Positions 25,501 through 33,200 of a stretch of 64,000 nucleotides of DNA are shown piece by piece (position 1 is the first letter of the stretch; each line of letters opens with the position of its first letter). A program made the position numbers and the translations under genes. A model generated the notes under the pieces. That model made no database searches. It had not been told where the DNA came from and was given only the letters and a program-made list of their open reading frames with translations. Source of the stretch: Maylandia zebra (lineage: Eukaryota; Chordata; Actinopteri; Cichliformes; Cichlidae); the NCBI RefSeq assembly GCF_041146795.1, contig NC_135174.1, forward strand, positions 17,788,878 through 17,852,877. Direction: 5' to 3'.

Positions 25501-28500
25501 TAGGGATGTTTGGCTTAAAATGTTTATATTTGTCTTGTGTCTGTGTGTGTGTGTCTGTGTGTGTGTGTGTGCACCATGTTTAGATATCTTTGTGAGGACC
25601 AAAGATTGGAATGCTACTACACTTGTGGGGAGCGACGGTCCCTTATGGGGACAAAATGCCTGTTCCCACTAGTTTGAGACTCAAAATGTGCTTTTAGTGT
25701 GAGGGTTGCAGTTAGGTTGTAGTTAGGTTTAGGCTAAGTGTTAAGGTTGGGCTTAAGCGTTATATCAATTAGATGTCCTCACTAAGATATGAAAACAAGT
25801 GTGTGTCTCAGAGATTTGGACAACAGGTCAAAGAGGAAATCTAGTAAATACCAATGTCTCATTTTAAAATTCTTTTTATATTACATTTTGTCTTTGGCGA
25901 ATGAGGATTATCCCGTGAAGTAACCCACGGGCAACAAGAGCAGCTATGACATCAACTAAAAACAAGACTTTCCTCAGATTTGATTTGTTCTGCATTGTTT
26001 CTGTGTGTATGCAACTCATCCTGTAAGCAAACCGTCAAACTTGTGGAAAACATCTACATGGAGATGCCGATGTGCACTTTGAAGAAGCATCTCTAACTTT
26101 CTGTTAAAATATCACATTCAGACTAAATAAATATACATTTGCTGGGAATAGCAGTTGAACAATTGTAACATGCACTGTTATATAGTTACAAATATCCAAA
26201 CTTCTGTCTCCAGATGATGAATATTTAATTGATAAATCGATAATCAGAATATTTGCATATTAGATTCTTGTTGACTGTCACCTAATTAATTATTCGACTT
26301 ACTGTTGCAGCTCTTCCCATAGCTCTATTTTAATCTGTCCTTGAGAAATTTACAAGTTTAAAATCGAGCCCTCACCTCCAACTCCAATGACTTCTATCAT
26401 GTCGTCATTACTGAGAATACCTAGTTTACGGTCTCGCCCAATAAAACTTGCAATCCCATGTAACCTGATCCTCCGACAGTTTTACCATCTTACCTTGTAG
26501 CTGCTGCTGCTCCAGGGCCAGCGTCTCCAGCGTGTAATTGCAGAACTCTAGATTCTCCAAGGCCTGGACGCGGGCTGTCTCATCCTGCTCCTCCTCCTCC
26601 AGCATTGCCCTGAGTTCCTCCGCCGTGTGTGCGTAAGCCTCCATGTCGCGTTCCACTTCTTGTAGCCGTAGCAACAGCTGTTGCCTTTCCTCCTCCTCTT
26701 CCTCCCTCTGTGTCTGAGTCTCTAGCTCCATCTCTCCATCTCTCTCCAGCTCTTGCTCTGCCTCAAGCTGACACTGGATCTCATGTTCCTGGGCAGCTTC
26801 AGGGTCGCCCTGCTCAACCTGGCCTCCCGTTGTTTGGTCGAGGAGGTTTGCAGCCGGCTCGTCAGGGGTGTAAAAGATGGGTGTGTTGATGAGGGAGTTG
26901 CCGGTTGGAGGAGTAGTGCGATTCTGTCTCGGGCACCGGGGAGGAGGGCGTGGAGCCGGGCGAGTCGGTTTGTACGCAGCTGGAGCTGGTGGGCGCGTGG
27001 CTCTGGGACGAGGAGGCGGAGGGCGGAGGGTTCTGCGTCTTTCCAAAGAGTGAGAGTCAGACTGCAGGAGGTGGGACACAGGAGAGTGTGAGGAGCCTCG
27101 AATGATATCCCTTTCGTCTTTGTAGTCCACGATAGAAAAGTGCCGTGAGATATGGGGCTGATTGCTCAAGCTTTTCTCAAATTCAAGGAGCTGCTGTGAC
27201 AGCTTCGTCTCCAGGTCACTGGTCGAACTTGCCAAGGTTTCTAAGGTTACGGATGAAGGCAGTAGCCCATTAGAGCGACGTGTCATCTGTTGGTTACGCA
27301 GGCGGATCTCAGAGCTCATCATATCAGCATCGCTGGCACTTGCATGGCGAGTTAGCCTCTTATACTTTTGGCCCTCCACACTGTTTAATACCTGACCTCT
27401 GTTATTGATGGAGGCGTTCTTTCTTTGCTGCCTCTGGTAATATTTGCTGTCTTTAGACCACCCAGGTTGGGTGTTATGAAGTGTTAGGCTATGACTTAAC
27501 CTGGGTTGTTGATGCTGATGGTTACCATTGGTAGAGGTAGGCAGATTTCTGCTAGTAGCTGGGCCAACGTGCTGCCTATGGCTATGTGGGGGAAAGTTAG
27601 GCCGTGGTGGCAGCCTGGGCCTTTCTGGAGTGGATTTCGGCCTCTGAGGCCCCCTTTGTGCTGGGGGGGCAGGTCTACGTGGCTGAGAGTCAGCCCTTTG
27701 ACCACAGTCTGTCTGCCCTGCGTTACCAGTCTGAGCAACAGTACTTTGGTTTTCACATGCCCACCGGTGCTCCTCAGCCCTCTCAAAATAGTCCAGGTCC
27801 CACACTGTGTGATCCTCATACATGCTCCACTCTTTCTCTGGATCACTGGGACATAAAGGATCAGAGGTGTGTTCAGTATTGCTGACCTCCTTCTCTTCTT
27901 CCGGCTCAACAACACCCGTTTCTTCTGCAATTTTTTGAACATGCCCCTCTATTTTGACAAAGCGATGAGGAAAGATACCCCGCTGCCCTCGCACCTGTCC
28001 CTCCAGCCAACCATCTTCCAATGTGCCGACAATACGGATTCGATCCCCCACATCAAAGTCCAACTCGCCTGGTTCCATGGCTCGAAACTCATACAGTGCT
28101 ACTCCATAGACTCCGCCCTCCTCTTCCTCCTGCTCTTCCTCTACTACTTTTTGTTCTTCTTCCTCTCTCAACGTTTCCTCCTCTTCTTCCATTCCTGCCT
28201 CCTCATTGCCCTCTTCAGCCTCAAAGGCATCCTCGTAGATGCATGGCTGAGGGTCTTTGTTCAAATACTGGGAGTCTACAGGTTCCTGAGGAGACCGAAG
28301 GGGACCTGATAGCTCCACAAACCCCTCTGGGAAGTTTCCCCTGCGGCCATCAAGTTCGCCCTGGAACCAGCCCGGCTCAGGCAGGCCTGTGATGATGATC
28401 ACGTCCCCCTCACGGAAGTCCAGCTCCTCACTGAGCTGCGCATGGAGGCTCATAAGGGCCCGGGCTTGACCTAGAGCATAAGGTGGGAGCTCTGACGCCT

Positions 28501-31500
28501 GGGCCTGGGCTGAGCGCTCAGACAGCTGCCGGGAACGGCACGAAAGGGTCAGCTCCTTCACACATGATGTCGGGAAGAGACCACGGGCACCCCAGGCATT
28601 ACAGCCACGTTGCCAGATTTCTCCGAGGTCCACGGACCCTCCTGCCTCCCCAACTACCACATCACCTGAAGAGACAGAGAATAAAGAGGATTTAATTTAA
28701 TCTGGATATTAATGAAAATAAGATTATTAAAGGACAGAGAGTTTCTGTTCTGTCACTTAAATGACTGTTGATAAGATACACATTAAGCACACAAGAGCTC
28801 ATGCTAGTTCCCTAAATAAATCTACAGTAAAGATGTTGTCTATATTCTTACTATTCAACCAATTAAACAAGAGCTCTCCTGCTTGTGTGCGGCCATAAAC
28901 TAAGAGCAATTTTATTGATATATAGTTACTTGTTTTTCTTCACTTTTTGCAGAACATTGATTTTTTTTTTCATGTTTTTGTGTGAAATCAAGTTGCTTGG
29001 CTCAAGTAAATTGCTTAATTGTAGCATTTTTAATAACCTGTTTTGGGTCTACACTAACATAGAACTGGAGAATCCGGGATTATGGGAATGTGGGTTGGAT
29101 GGTGAGGAGTCATGGAGGTCACATTCCAAAGACCTGCAGCTCCACCTCCCATTGTGTCTGGGACCAAAACTGGCACACAGCCATCCTGACCGTGGAAATC
29201 ATACTGGAAATGAACGCTTCAACTCTCGGATGGCCAGTAATGACTGTTTCCTATGTGTCCTCTACTATTTATGACAATACAAACATACACTGCACTGCAC
29301 AAGTGACTACGGCTGATAATGGGCTATGATAAGAATCGAAGGCAAACACAATGATAAGTATGTAGGGATAATAAAAGAAAGCTGGGTGAATTATTAACTA
29401 ATTATCTGCTACAGTTGGATTCAAATGCTTCAGCACGACCAGCAGTGATCAGCTACATGAAGTAAAAAAATTCTGTTGTTTAAAATCAGTTGAATTCTGA
29501 AAATCGTGAAGATCTTTCTTGTCATTACATGAATACTCACACACAACAAAACTGCCATCTCTCAGTAGTACACAGTAATTAAGTAAATAAGGAATTTGAA
29601 TAGGAACTGATCATATAAAAAGAACAAGGAAAATAAAACTGATCAAATAAGTCAGAGTATGAAGAACAGTGTAAGATGTTAAGTCAATCACACAACAGAA
29701 CATGGAAAAAAGGGTATTTTTTGGTGTAGTCGCATGGGTTTTTACTGTTCTATAGCAACTCCCAGGGTGAAAGGTCACTTAATTCAACTACTTCTAAGGC
29801 TACTGCTACTACTAGCACTAATAACATTAAAAGTATGAAAAGTGTTACCAATATAAAAGATCTGTGCAAACATCTGTGCTGTCTGCCTGAGAGTGTTGCA
29901 AGTGACAAATCGTAAAAAAAGAAGAAAAAAACACCACAATGAGAAACAGAAACATGCAGAGAAAACAAAAAAAATCATCATCTAGGGACGTTGGTTTAAA
30001 TTTTGCCAATGAGGACATCTAGTGGCCAGTTCTGGAATCAGCTTTGTGTTTTTATCATTTAAGCCCATCTCTTTTCTTTAAGTACATACAGCAGCTACCA
30101 TCAAAAAATACCTGCTGGTTTTATGTTATATGAATAAAATTGGACATATTTAGTAATATTTCACTGGGCCTTGATCTTTGAGCATTGTGAATAAGAATGA
30201 TCCGATCATGCTTACATGCAGAAAAGCACAATGAGCTGAATAGAGATACAATCTCTAAAGGCTGTATTGAGTTTCATATCTTTATTCTTTGTGCAAAATG
30301 GATGGACTACATTGACGGATGAATGCTTGTAACATATTGATATACATTAAGGTGGGGAAAAATGTACCCCAGCATCAAGGAATACTGTTATCTGATTGGC
30401 TGGTAGGTCGCTAATCCGCAAGAGCTATGACCTCCGTAGAGAAATGTAAGACTCCCCCATTCATTTCTGTCTAATATACTGAAATTAGAATCCACCAACT
30501 TAATATGCCTTTACACCTTAGTACAGCTTTAACCTTAATGTATACATGGAGTTCATACCTACCAGTCAATCAGATAACAGATTTTGAATTTCAAAATTCA
30601 AAATCTCATGGTAGGAATCTCAAAATTTCGATTTAATAACTTGAAATTTTGAGATAACTTAAACATTCTGACACAAAATCAGTTTACCTGAGTACTGCGA
30701 CATCAACAAGTAGTGTTAAGCTAAGTGAGAAAACATGATTTGTTAGTGTTATATGTAGCACTGTTTGCAACAAGTGTGTTAAGTCACAACAAGTTCAAAA
30801 TCGCCTTTTTAAAGTATCAGACGACAAACCAAAAGCAGTCATTCACACTTTTGCTATTATGTTACAAGTCAGCACCGGCTGTGTGTGAGAGAGCATGCAG
30901 TATGTTCGTACCTCTCTTCAGGGACAGATTTCCTGGCTCTGCTGAGCTGAAATCATTAATGCACACATACAGTCTGTCTCCAGGCTTGGTGCTGGGAATG
31001 GTGACCTCTTCCACAAAGGTGCTGGGGAACTGACCTGAAGGAACAGATGTGAACATCATCGGTAAATTCATTAAAGACATCTCCTACAAATGCCTGAAAT
31101 GTCAGGCAGTGACAACACCTTCCTGAATAATTCTTCTCTTTAGGGGTTGCCACAGCAGATCATGTGCCCCCAAATGTCCAAACCACCTCAGCCTTGCCTC
31201 TCCAACTTTGTCTCCAATCCACTCAACCTGAGCTGTCCCTACCTTTCCATCCCGCTCGCCCCAATGAAAAATCTTCACATCATCAGCTCAGCCTCCGGTC
31301 TTTTTGTCAGTGCCATCGTCTCCAAACCATCACACCAGATCTCACTACCAAACCTTCCCTTTCACTCTTGCTGCTATCCTTCTGGCACCCCATGAGCGCC
31401 TCATCTCCACCCACTCCAACCTCCTTCACCTCTCGTGTGTGCATTCCATTGCTCTGGATGGCTGACCCCACATATTTAAACTCATCTATCTTCACTACCT

Positions 31501-32344
31501 CTGTTCCCTGCAGCTTTTCTGTAACACCCATCTCACTTTTTTTTGTTGGCATTTTGCACACGTGTACAAAATATCAACAAATCCCATTTTCAGGATCAGC
31601 TGAACAAGCTATTGTTGACTTCCCCTCTGCATGAGCAGCGGTGTTTGACTGTTCGGCTTCTCTCACACATTAACACAGATCACTTCAGATCCAGGTTTAC
31701 TTCTGGAACTCGAATTGATTAAGGTGAGGAGGTTTCCTGGTCAGAAGCTGCAGGATAAAGGGAACTCGCTAGCTGTGCATTCATCTGCACTATTCTCACA
31801 CTGATGTATTGTGCTGCAAACCAGTCACAGAATTTGTGTTGTGCTCTTGTAGGTTAAACACTGTGTAATACCCAGTTTGGCTGGACACACAGGAAAGTTC
31901 AGGCATGTGTCAAAACAGATGATCACAAATAATCATTGCTACTTGATTATTTCCAGACTAGTTAATAATTTAAACCTCTCTGTTTCACCCTCATCAGTCA
32001 TGAAAGTGTTAAGTTACAAACAGAAGAAAGGAGGATCATGTGCATGAGTGTGTGAATGTCAAAATAGCAATAAGTCACTAAAATTCCATGTAGCTTGTTT
32101 CCATGTTTAGTAACTCTTAGTAGGTGTCTCTATTTATCTTTATGGAAACCTTTATTCATGCAGGTCCCTCAACAGTAATAACGAAAACGGTCACTTTACC
32201 TGTAACGCCATCTTTGTTGCCGAGCAACCAGAACTCATCCACGACACTGAGCACCTCGATGACATCGCCAGTAAATAGTGGTAGCTCCTCGGAGACGCTG
32301 GGGAGAAACTCAAACACAGCGCGCACCACAGATCCTGCTTCCAT
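1870..32344 (-). CDS. dnmbp: dnmbp (Tuba), long isoform, 16 coding exons, 1681 aa
   Basis: Scaffold and Cdc42 guanine-nucleotide exchange factor that links dynamin and actin regulators at cell junctions and membranes (known for the family). Join, in transcript order: 32344-32200, 31034-30912, 28665-26494, 8573-8362, 8132-8033, 7719-7572, 6223-6206, 5140-4941, 4762-4632, 4529-4425, 4243-4115, 4024-3689, 3470-3279, 3164-2984, 2897-2230, 2055-1870. All introns are GT-AG, phases agree, and the total is 5046 nt (1681 codons plus stop). Domains: SH3 at about aa 5-62, 68-127, 155-209 and 276-330; an acidic linker between SH3-3 and SH3-4; proline-rich and coiled-coil stretches up to 813; DH about 840-1030; BAR about 1075-1290; SH3 about 1338-1405 and 1621-1680. 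The N-terminus ([13 protein letters not shown]) and C-terminus ([10 protein letters not shown]) match vertebrate Tuba closely. Human Tuba is 1577 aa; the extra length lies mainly in low-complexity linkers. Exon borders are my reading of splice consensus, not transcript data. Confidence 0.95.
2230..2897 (-). CDS. dnmbp: dnmbp linker exon between SH3-5 and SH3-6
   Basis: 668 nt, aa 1398-1620. It begins with the end of SH3-5 ([20 protein letters not shown]). Next comes a long Ser/Arg/His/Tyr-rich disordered linker and a run of EP dipeptides near the end. Its composition recalls the disordered tract of the alternative first exon, but I see no direct copy. The acceptor is TTTCCAG|TCGGC and the donor CATCAG|GTAAGA, phase 0. 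Confidence 0.92.
2984..3164 (-). CDS. dnmbp: dnmbp SH3-5 exon
   Basis: 181 nt, aa 1338-1397. It encodes [20 protein letters not shown] and [13 protein letters not shown], the SH3-5 core. The start at ACAGACGAG after CCCGCAG is chosen because it alone keeps phase 0 and the open frame. The more upstream AG would bring in a stop. Confidence 0.9.
3279..3470 (-). CDS. dnmbp: dnmbp BAR-SH3 linker exon
   Basis: 192 nt, aa 1274-1337. It finishes the BAR domain ([20 protein letters not shown]) and adds a basic linker ([17 protein letters not shown]). The acceptor is TGTCCAG|TTTTC and the donor CCT|GTGAGT, phase 0. Confidence 0.88.
3689..4024 (-). CDS. dnmbp: dnmbp BAR exon 3
   Basis: 336 nt, aa 1162-1273. 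It is the core of the BAR domain, with [20 protein letters not shown] and [15 protein letters not shown], both highly conserved in Tuba. The acceptor is GAGCAG|AAGGAG. Of two possible donors, GTT|GTGAGT is preferred over CAG|GTTGTG on consensus and on the Val it leaves; both keep the frame. Confidence 0.92.
4115..4243 (-). CDS. dnmbp: dnmbp BAR exon 2
   Basis: 129 nt, aa 1119-1161. It encodes [20 protein letters not shown] and [17 protein letters not shown]. The acceptor is TCATCAG|GAATCA and the donor ATTT|GTAAGT, phase 0. Confidence 0.92.
4425..4529 (-). CDS. dnmbp: dnmbp BAR exon 1
   Basis: 105 nt, aa 1084-1118. It encodes a charged amphipathic BAR helix ([20 protein letters not shown]). 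The acceptor is TTCCCCAG|ATTAAA and the donor CAGG|GTAGGA, phase 0. Confidence 0.9.
4632..4762 (-). CDS. dnmbp: dnmbp DH-BAR linker exon
   Basis: 131 nt, aa 1040-1083. It encodes [20 protein letters not shown] and [13 protein letters not shown], which take the place of the PH domain found in most DH proteins and lead into BAR. The acceptor is GTCCACAG|TGGTG and the donor CGCAG|GTATAT, phase 0. Confidence 0.92.
4941..5140 (-). CDS. dnmbp: dnmbp DH exon with conserved region 3
   Basis: 200 nt, aa 973-1039. It carries the signature [20 protein letters not shown] and the NEYKRRKDL end of the DH domain. This is the strongest GEF motif in the gene. The acceptor is CCTTTCAG|GGGTAA and the donor CTCG|GTAAAG, phase 1. 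Confidence 0.95.
5670..5833. repeat. small inverted-repeat element, about 160 bp
   Basis: The ends CCACCACTGAA and TTCAGTAGTGG are inverted, with inner mirrored AAGTTATCTCAAAATTTCAA and TTGAAATTTTGAGATAAT. It lies in the intron after the 18-nt exon. Confidence 0.55.
6206..6223 (-). CDS. dnmbp: dnmbp 18-nt microexon in the DH domain
   Basis: The exon GGCCATTTATCTCGAGTG lies between a TCAACAG acceptor and a GTAAGT donor. It joins phase 2 to phase 2 and encodes the RAIYLEW stretch. Tuba from other vertebrates has a residue-for-residue counterpart here (a leucine/isoleucine-Tyr-x-Glu-Trp pattern before the Gly-x-Thr-Asn-Tyr motif), so the protein needs it. It is too short to be found by open-frame searches. 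Confidence 0.88.
7529..7565. repeat. (GT)n microsatellite
   Basis: Pure GT run of about 18 units ending a few bases from the donor of the 7572-7719 exon. Confidence 0.9.
7572..7719 (-). CDS. dnmbp: dnmbp DH exon 3
   Basis: 148 nt, aa 918-966. It encodes [20 protein letters not shown], the DH region 2 part. The acceptor is CTCTCAG|GTAAGG and the donor TGAG|GTGAGT, phase 2. A (GT)n microsatellite sits just inside the following intron. Confidence 0.93.
8033..8132 (-). CDS. dnmbp: dnmbp DH exon 2
   Basis: 100 nt, aa 885-918. It encodes [20 protein letters not shown], matching the corresponding DH segment of Tuba. The acceptor is TCCCAAAG|GTGAAG and the donor ATAG|GTAAAC, phase 1. Confidence 0.92.
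8362..8573 (-). CDS. dnmbp: dnmbp DH exon 1
   Basis: 212 nt, aa 814-884. It contains the DH conserved region 1 helix ([20 protein letters not shown]). It is the common acceptor for both N-terminal versions (TTTTTGCAG|AGATGACG). Its second codon is an in-frame ATG (8571), so a non-coding leader spliced here could still start a DH-BAR-SH3 protein. Confidence 0.94.
8362..20009 (-). CDS. dnmbp: dnmbp predicted alternative isoform starting in a nested exon, about 1444 aa
   Basis: Predicted isoform that starts at the ATG at 20009, uses the 18281-20009 exon, and splices to the DH exon at 8573 and onward through all remaining exons to the stop at 1870. Only the part to the end of the first DH exon is spanned by these coordinates. 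Both the alternative exon and the large SH3 exon end CAA G|GT, phase 1, and the DH exon begins with AG to complete a Glu codon, so either can precede it. The product keeps DH, BAR and the two C-terminal SH3 domains, but loses the four N-terminal SH3 domains and the proline-rich stretch of the long form. Shorter Tuba forms without the N-terminal SH3 domains are known in mammals. Whether any of them uses a counterpart of this exon I do not know. Confidence 0.7.
9460..9771 (+). mobile_element. tRNA-derived SINE (cichlid/AFC-like)
   Basis: tRNA-like head with an A-box-like stretch (TGGCTCAAGAGTTGGGAG) and a B box (GGTTCGAGCCC). A body follows with CCTTGGGCAAGACACTTCAC, and a tail (GTAAAGCGCTTTGGGG and GTGCTATATAAATACAGG). 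Both body and tail are familiar from teleost SINEs. It is flanked by AAAATC on both sides (9454-9459, 9772-9777). Confidence 0.85.
12456..12541 (+). mobile_element. 3' tail fragment of the same SINE family
   Basis: Nearly identical to the last 85 bases of the 9460 element (GTATGAATGGGTGGATGACT, then GTAAAGCGCTTTGGGGTCC). The tRNA head is missing. It ends in an A-rich and (AAT)n stretch. Confidence 0.8.
12559..12585. repeat. (AAT)n microsatellite
   Basis: About nine AAT units after the SINE tail fragment. Confidence 0.85.
13657..14385. repeat. direct repeat pair with octamer motif ATGCAAAT
   Basis: Two related segments (13657-13709 and 14328-14385) share CCTGCTCATGCATGCAAATG, then TATGCTA and ATTTTCACAC. 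They are about 670 bp apart in the intron upstream of the DH exons. Each holds one octamer (POU-type) motif. Confidence 0.6.
14685..14835 (-). mobile_element. fragment of a fish LINE 3' region (L2/Rex-like)
   Basis: Contains CCATCCATCCGCTTCTCCTT, GGAGCCTATCCCAGCTATCA and GAACTCAGGACCTTCTTGCT, motifs of an abundant teleost repeat. The class is from memory and not certain. Confidence 0.55.
18281..20009 (-). CDS. dnmbp: alternative first coding exon of dnmbp, 576-aa disordered R/D/Y/H-rich N-terminus
   Basis: Open frame of 576 codons up to a splice donor (CAAG|GTAAAC) at 18281/18280; without splicing it would stop 8 codons later. An in-frame TAA lies 15 bases upstream of the ATG, which supports this start. 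Residues 1-60 include a conserved-looking stretch ([20 protein letters not shown]) and a Gln/Leu-rich helix. Residues about 64-130 are Pro/Gly-rich with near-perfect GPMVPV repeats. Residues about 225-500 are an extreme Arg/Asp/Tyr/His/Glu-rich low-complexity tract. Residues about 527-576 are Ser/Lys-rich and contain [20 protein letters not shown]. No catalytic domain is visible, and I do not recognise a homologue. The very long open frame with strongly biased amino-acid use argues for real coding. A separate single-exon gene is less likely given the donor and phase. Confidence 0.75.
20010..20260 (-). promoter_or_regulatory. dnmbp: leader/promoter-side region of the alternative dnmbp exon
   Basis: Immediately upstream of the alternative ATG, moderately GC-rich. 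It contains a second open frame (20254-20069, another phase, opening with GTG rather than ATG) that reads like protein ([20 protein letters not shown]). No donor/acceptor pair that would join this frame to the main one is evident. It may be 5' UTR, or a remnant or variant N-terminus. No TATA box could be assigned with confidence. Confidence 0.4.
20446..20480. repeat. C-rich simple tract
   Basis: Interrupted poly-C of about 30 bases upstream of the alternative exon region. Confidence 0.8.
20641..20742. repeat. two adjacent palindromes (MITE-like hairpins)
   Basis: The first has perfect 18-bp arms (TTAACTCATTCACTGCCA and its reverse complement) around a 5-base loop (20641-20681). The second (about 20690-20742) uses the same CTCATTCACTGC arms around an inner GACGGCTATAGACGTC. 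They lie about 630 bp upstream of the alternative dnmbp ATG. Confidence 0.75.
25541..25572. repeat. (GT)n microsatellite, interrupted
   Basis: GT run with CT interruptions at the border of the 25.6-kb repeat. Confidence 0.8.
25565..25810. repeat. dispersed repeat with GAGGACC / GGTTAGG motifs next to (GT)n
   Basis: Begins after a (GT)n run, carries TTTGTGAGGACCAAAG near the left and TGTCCTCACTAAGATATGAA near the right, with GTTAGG-type repeats in between. This arrangement recurs widely in fish genomes. Confidence 0.5.
26494..28665 (-). CDS. dnmbp: dnmbp large exon (SH3-2 end, SH3-3, SH3-4, proline-rich, coiled coil)
   Basis: 2172 nt, aa 90-813. It completes SH3-2 ([11 protein letters not shown]) and contains SH3-3 ([15 protein letters not shown] to NFPEGFVEL), a long Glu-rich linker, SH3-4 ([17 protein letters not shown] to IFPHRFVKI), a disordered central part, a proline-rich run ([18 protein letters not shown]), and a Glu-rich coiled coil ending EQQQLQ. 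In this family the N-terminal SH3 domains bind dynamin. The acceptor is TCTTCAG|GTGAT and the donor CAAG|GTAAGA, phase 1. Confidence 0.95.
30386..30582. repeat. inverted-repeat element, about 195 bp
   Basis: The left arm CTGTTATCTGATTGGCTGGT and the right arm ACCAGTCAATCAGATAACAG are near-perfect inverse copies. This is consistent with a small MITE. The sequence right after it has AATTTTGAGATAACTT, also found near 5710 and 5790. Confidence 0.6.
30912..31034 (-). CDS. dnmbp: dnmbp coding exon (end of SH3-1, start of SH3-2)
   Basis: 123 nt, phase 1 to phase 1, aa 49-89. It begins with the [11 protein letters not shown] end of SH3-1 and continues into the LYVCINDF strand of SH3-2. The acceptor is CCTTCAG|GTCAG and the donor AGAG|GTACGA. 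Confidence 0.92.
31120..31640 (-). mobile_element. fragment of an RTE-type LINE
   Basis: The minus strand reads [20 protein letters not shown], matching the end of the RT of fish RTE-type LINEs, with frame breaks. The left part (GGGGTTGCCACAGCAGATCA) is the usual 3' end of this repeat. It lies in the dnmbp intron between the two small SH3 exons. Confidence 0.7.
32200..32344 (-). CDS. dnmbp: dnmbp first coding exon (SH3-1, first half)
   Basis: The ATG at 32344 follows an acceptor (CTCTGCAG) at 32355, leaving ten untranslated bases at the exon start (exon 32200-32354). It encodes aa 1-48, the first part of SH3-1 with the ALYDF-like VRAVFEF strand and the acidic RT loop. The donor is ACAG|GTAAAG, phase 1. 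Confidence 0.93.
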
Positions 32345-32856
32345 TACTCATAACCTGCAGAGGCAGACAGAGAGATTTGAAAGGTCACTCTCAAACTAGT
32401 CCATGTACAACTTCAATTAAAAGGGTGATTCATTTAAAAAAAAAAAAAAAAAAGATCTACAGCCTCTGGGAGAGAGCTAGCCTTGGTGAAATAACAGCAA
32501 ATGAAAGGGGAAGCGAGAGCGTGAGAAACCATCAATAGAAAGGAGACAGACAAGAAAGAGAAAAAGAAAAAGAGAGCCTCCATTTAGGAAGGCTGAAGGA
32601 CATTCCTCCTCTATTCTCCCCTTTCTTTGACTTCTCCTGAGGAAATAAACATTACAAAGGAAAGCAACAGCAGCTCAAACGGCACACTCCTTCCTTCGAC
32701 TGGACGCTGTGTATCACAGAAATATGCAAACAGATTTTCTAGTGAAGCCAGTGAAAACCTGGATATGAGTCACAAGTTTAAGCTACTGTTTTTGTTTTGG
32801 GTATAATGCAGTGAACCTAGCATTTTACATGTTCTACATCACATCGACATAAAGCT

Positions 32857-33200
32857 TCACTCATCAGGCCTCAAATGATTAAAGATTTTGACATAATTAT
32901 TATCATAATACTCTAATAAATAACCAAGCAGAAACCTCAATGGGAAAGAAACAAAATCACTGCGAAGGTTCCAAAACATCCCTCTGAGATTTTTTTCCCA
33001 TATTGACATGACAGCATCACACAGTAGCTGCAGATTTGTTATCTGCACATCCATGATCGTAATCTCGTTTCACCAAATTCTAAAGGTGCTCCGTTGGATT
33101 GAGATTTAGTGGCGCTGTCATGTTTAAGAAACCAGTCTGAGGTTATTTAGTCTCTGTGACATGGTTCACTGAAGCCTTAAAGGGATGGACACCAAAAATA
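32857..33200 (-). mobile_element. degenerate Tc1/mariner-type transposase remnant
   Basis: On the minus strand it reads MDVQITNLQLLCDAVMSIW, the C-terminal part of a fish Tc1/mariner-like transposase. Broken by stops and shifts. It shares its sequence with the copy near 57.1 kb. Confidence 0.65.

Larger units (their letters stand above)
20261..26493 (-). other. dnmbp: dnmbp intron between large SH3 exon and alternative exon
   Basis: 6.2 kb. It contains palindromes, simple tracts and the GAGGACC-type repeat. I see no exon in it. Confidence 0.7.

Noticed and set aside
26629..28392. Plus-strand frames inside the large SH3 exon
   Set aside because: Shadows of strongly biased Glu/Pro-rich coding sequence on the minus strand.
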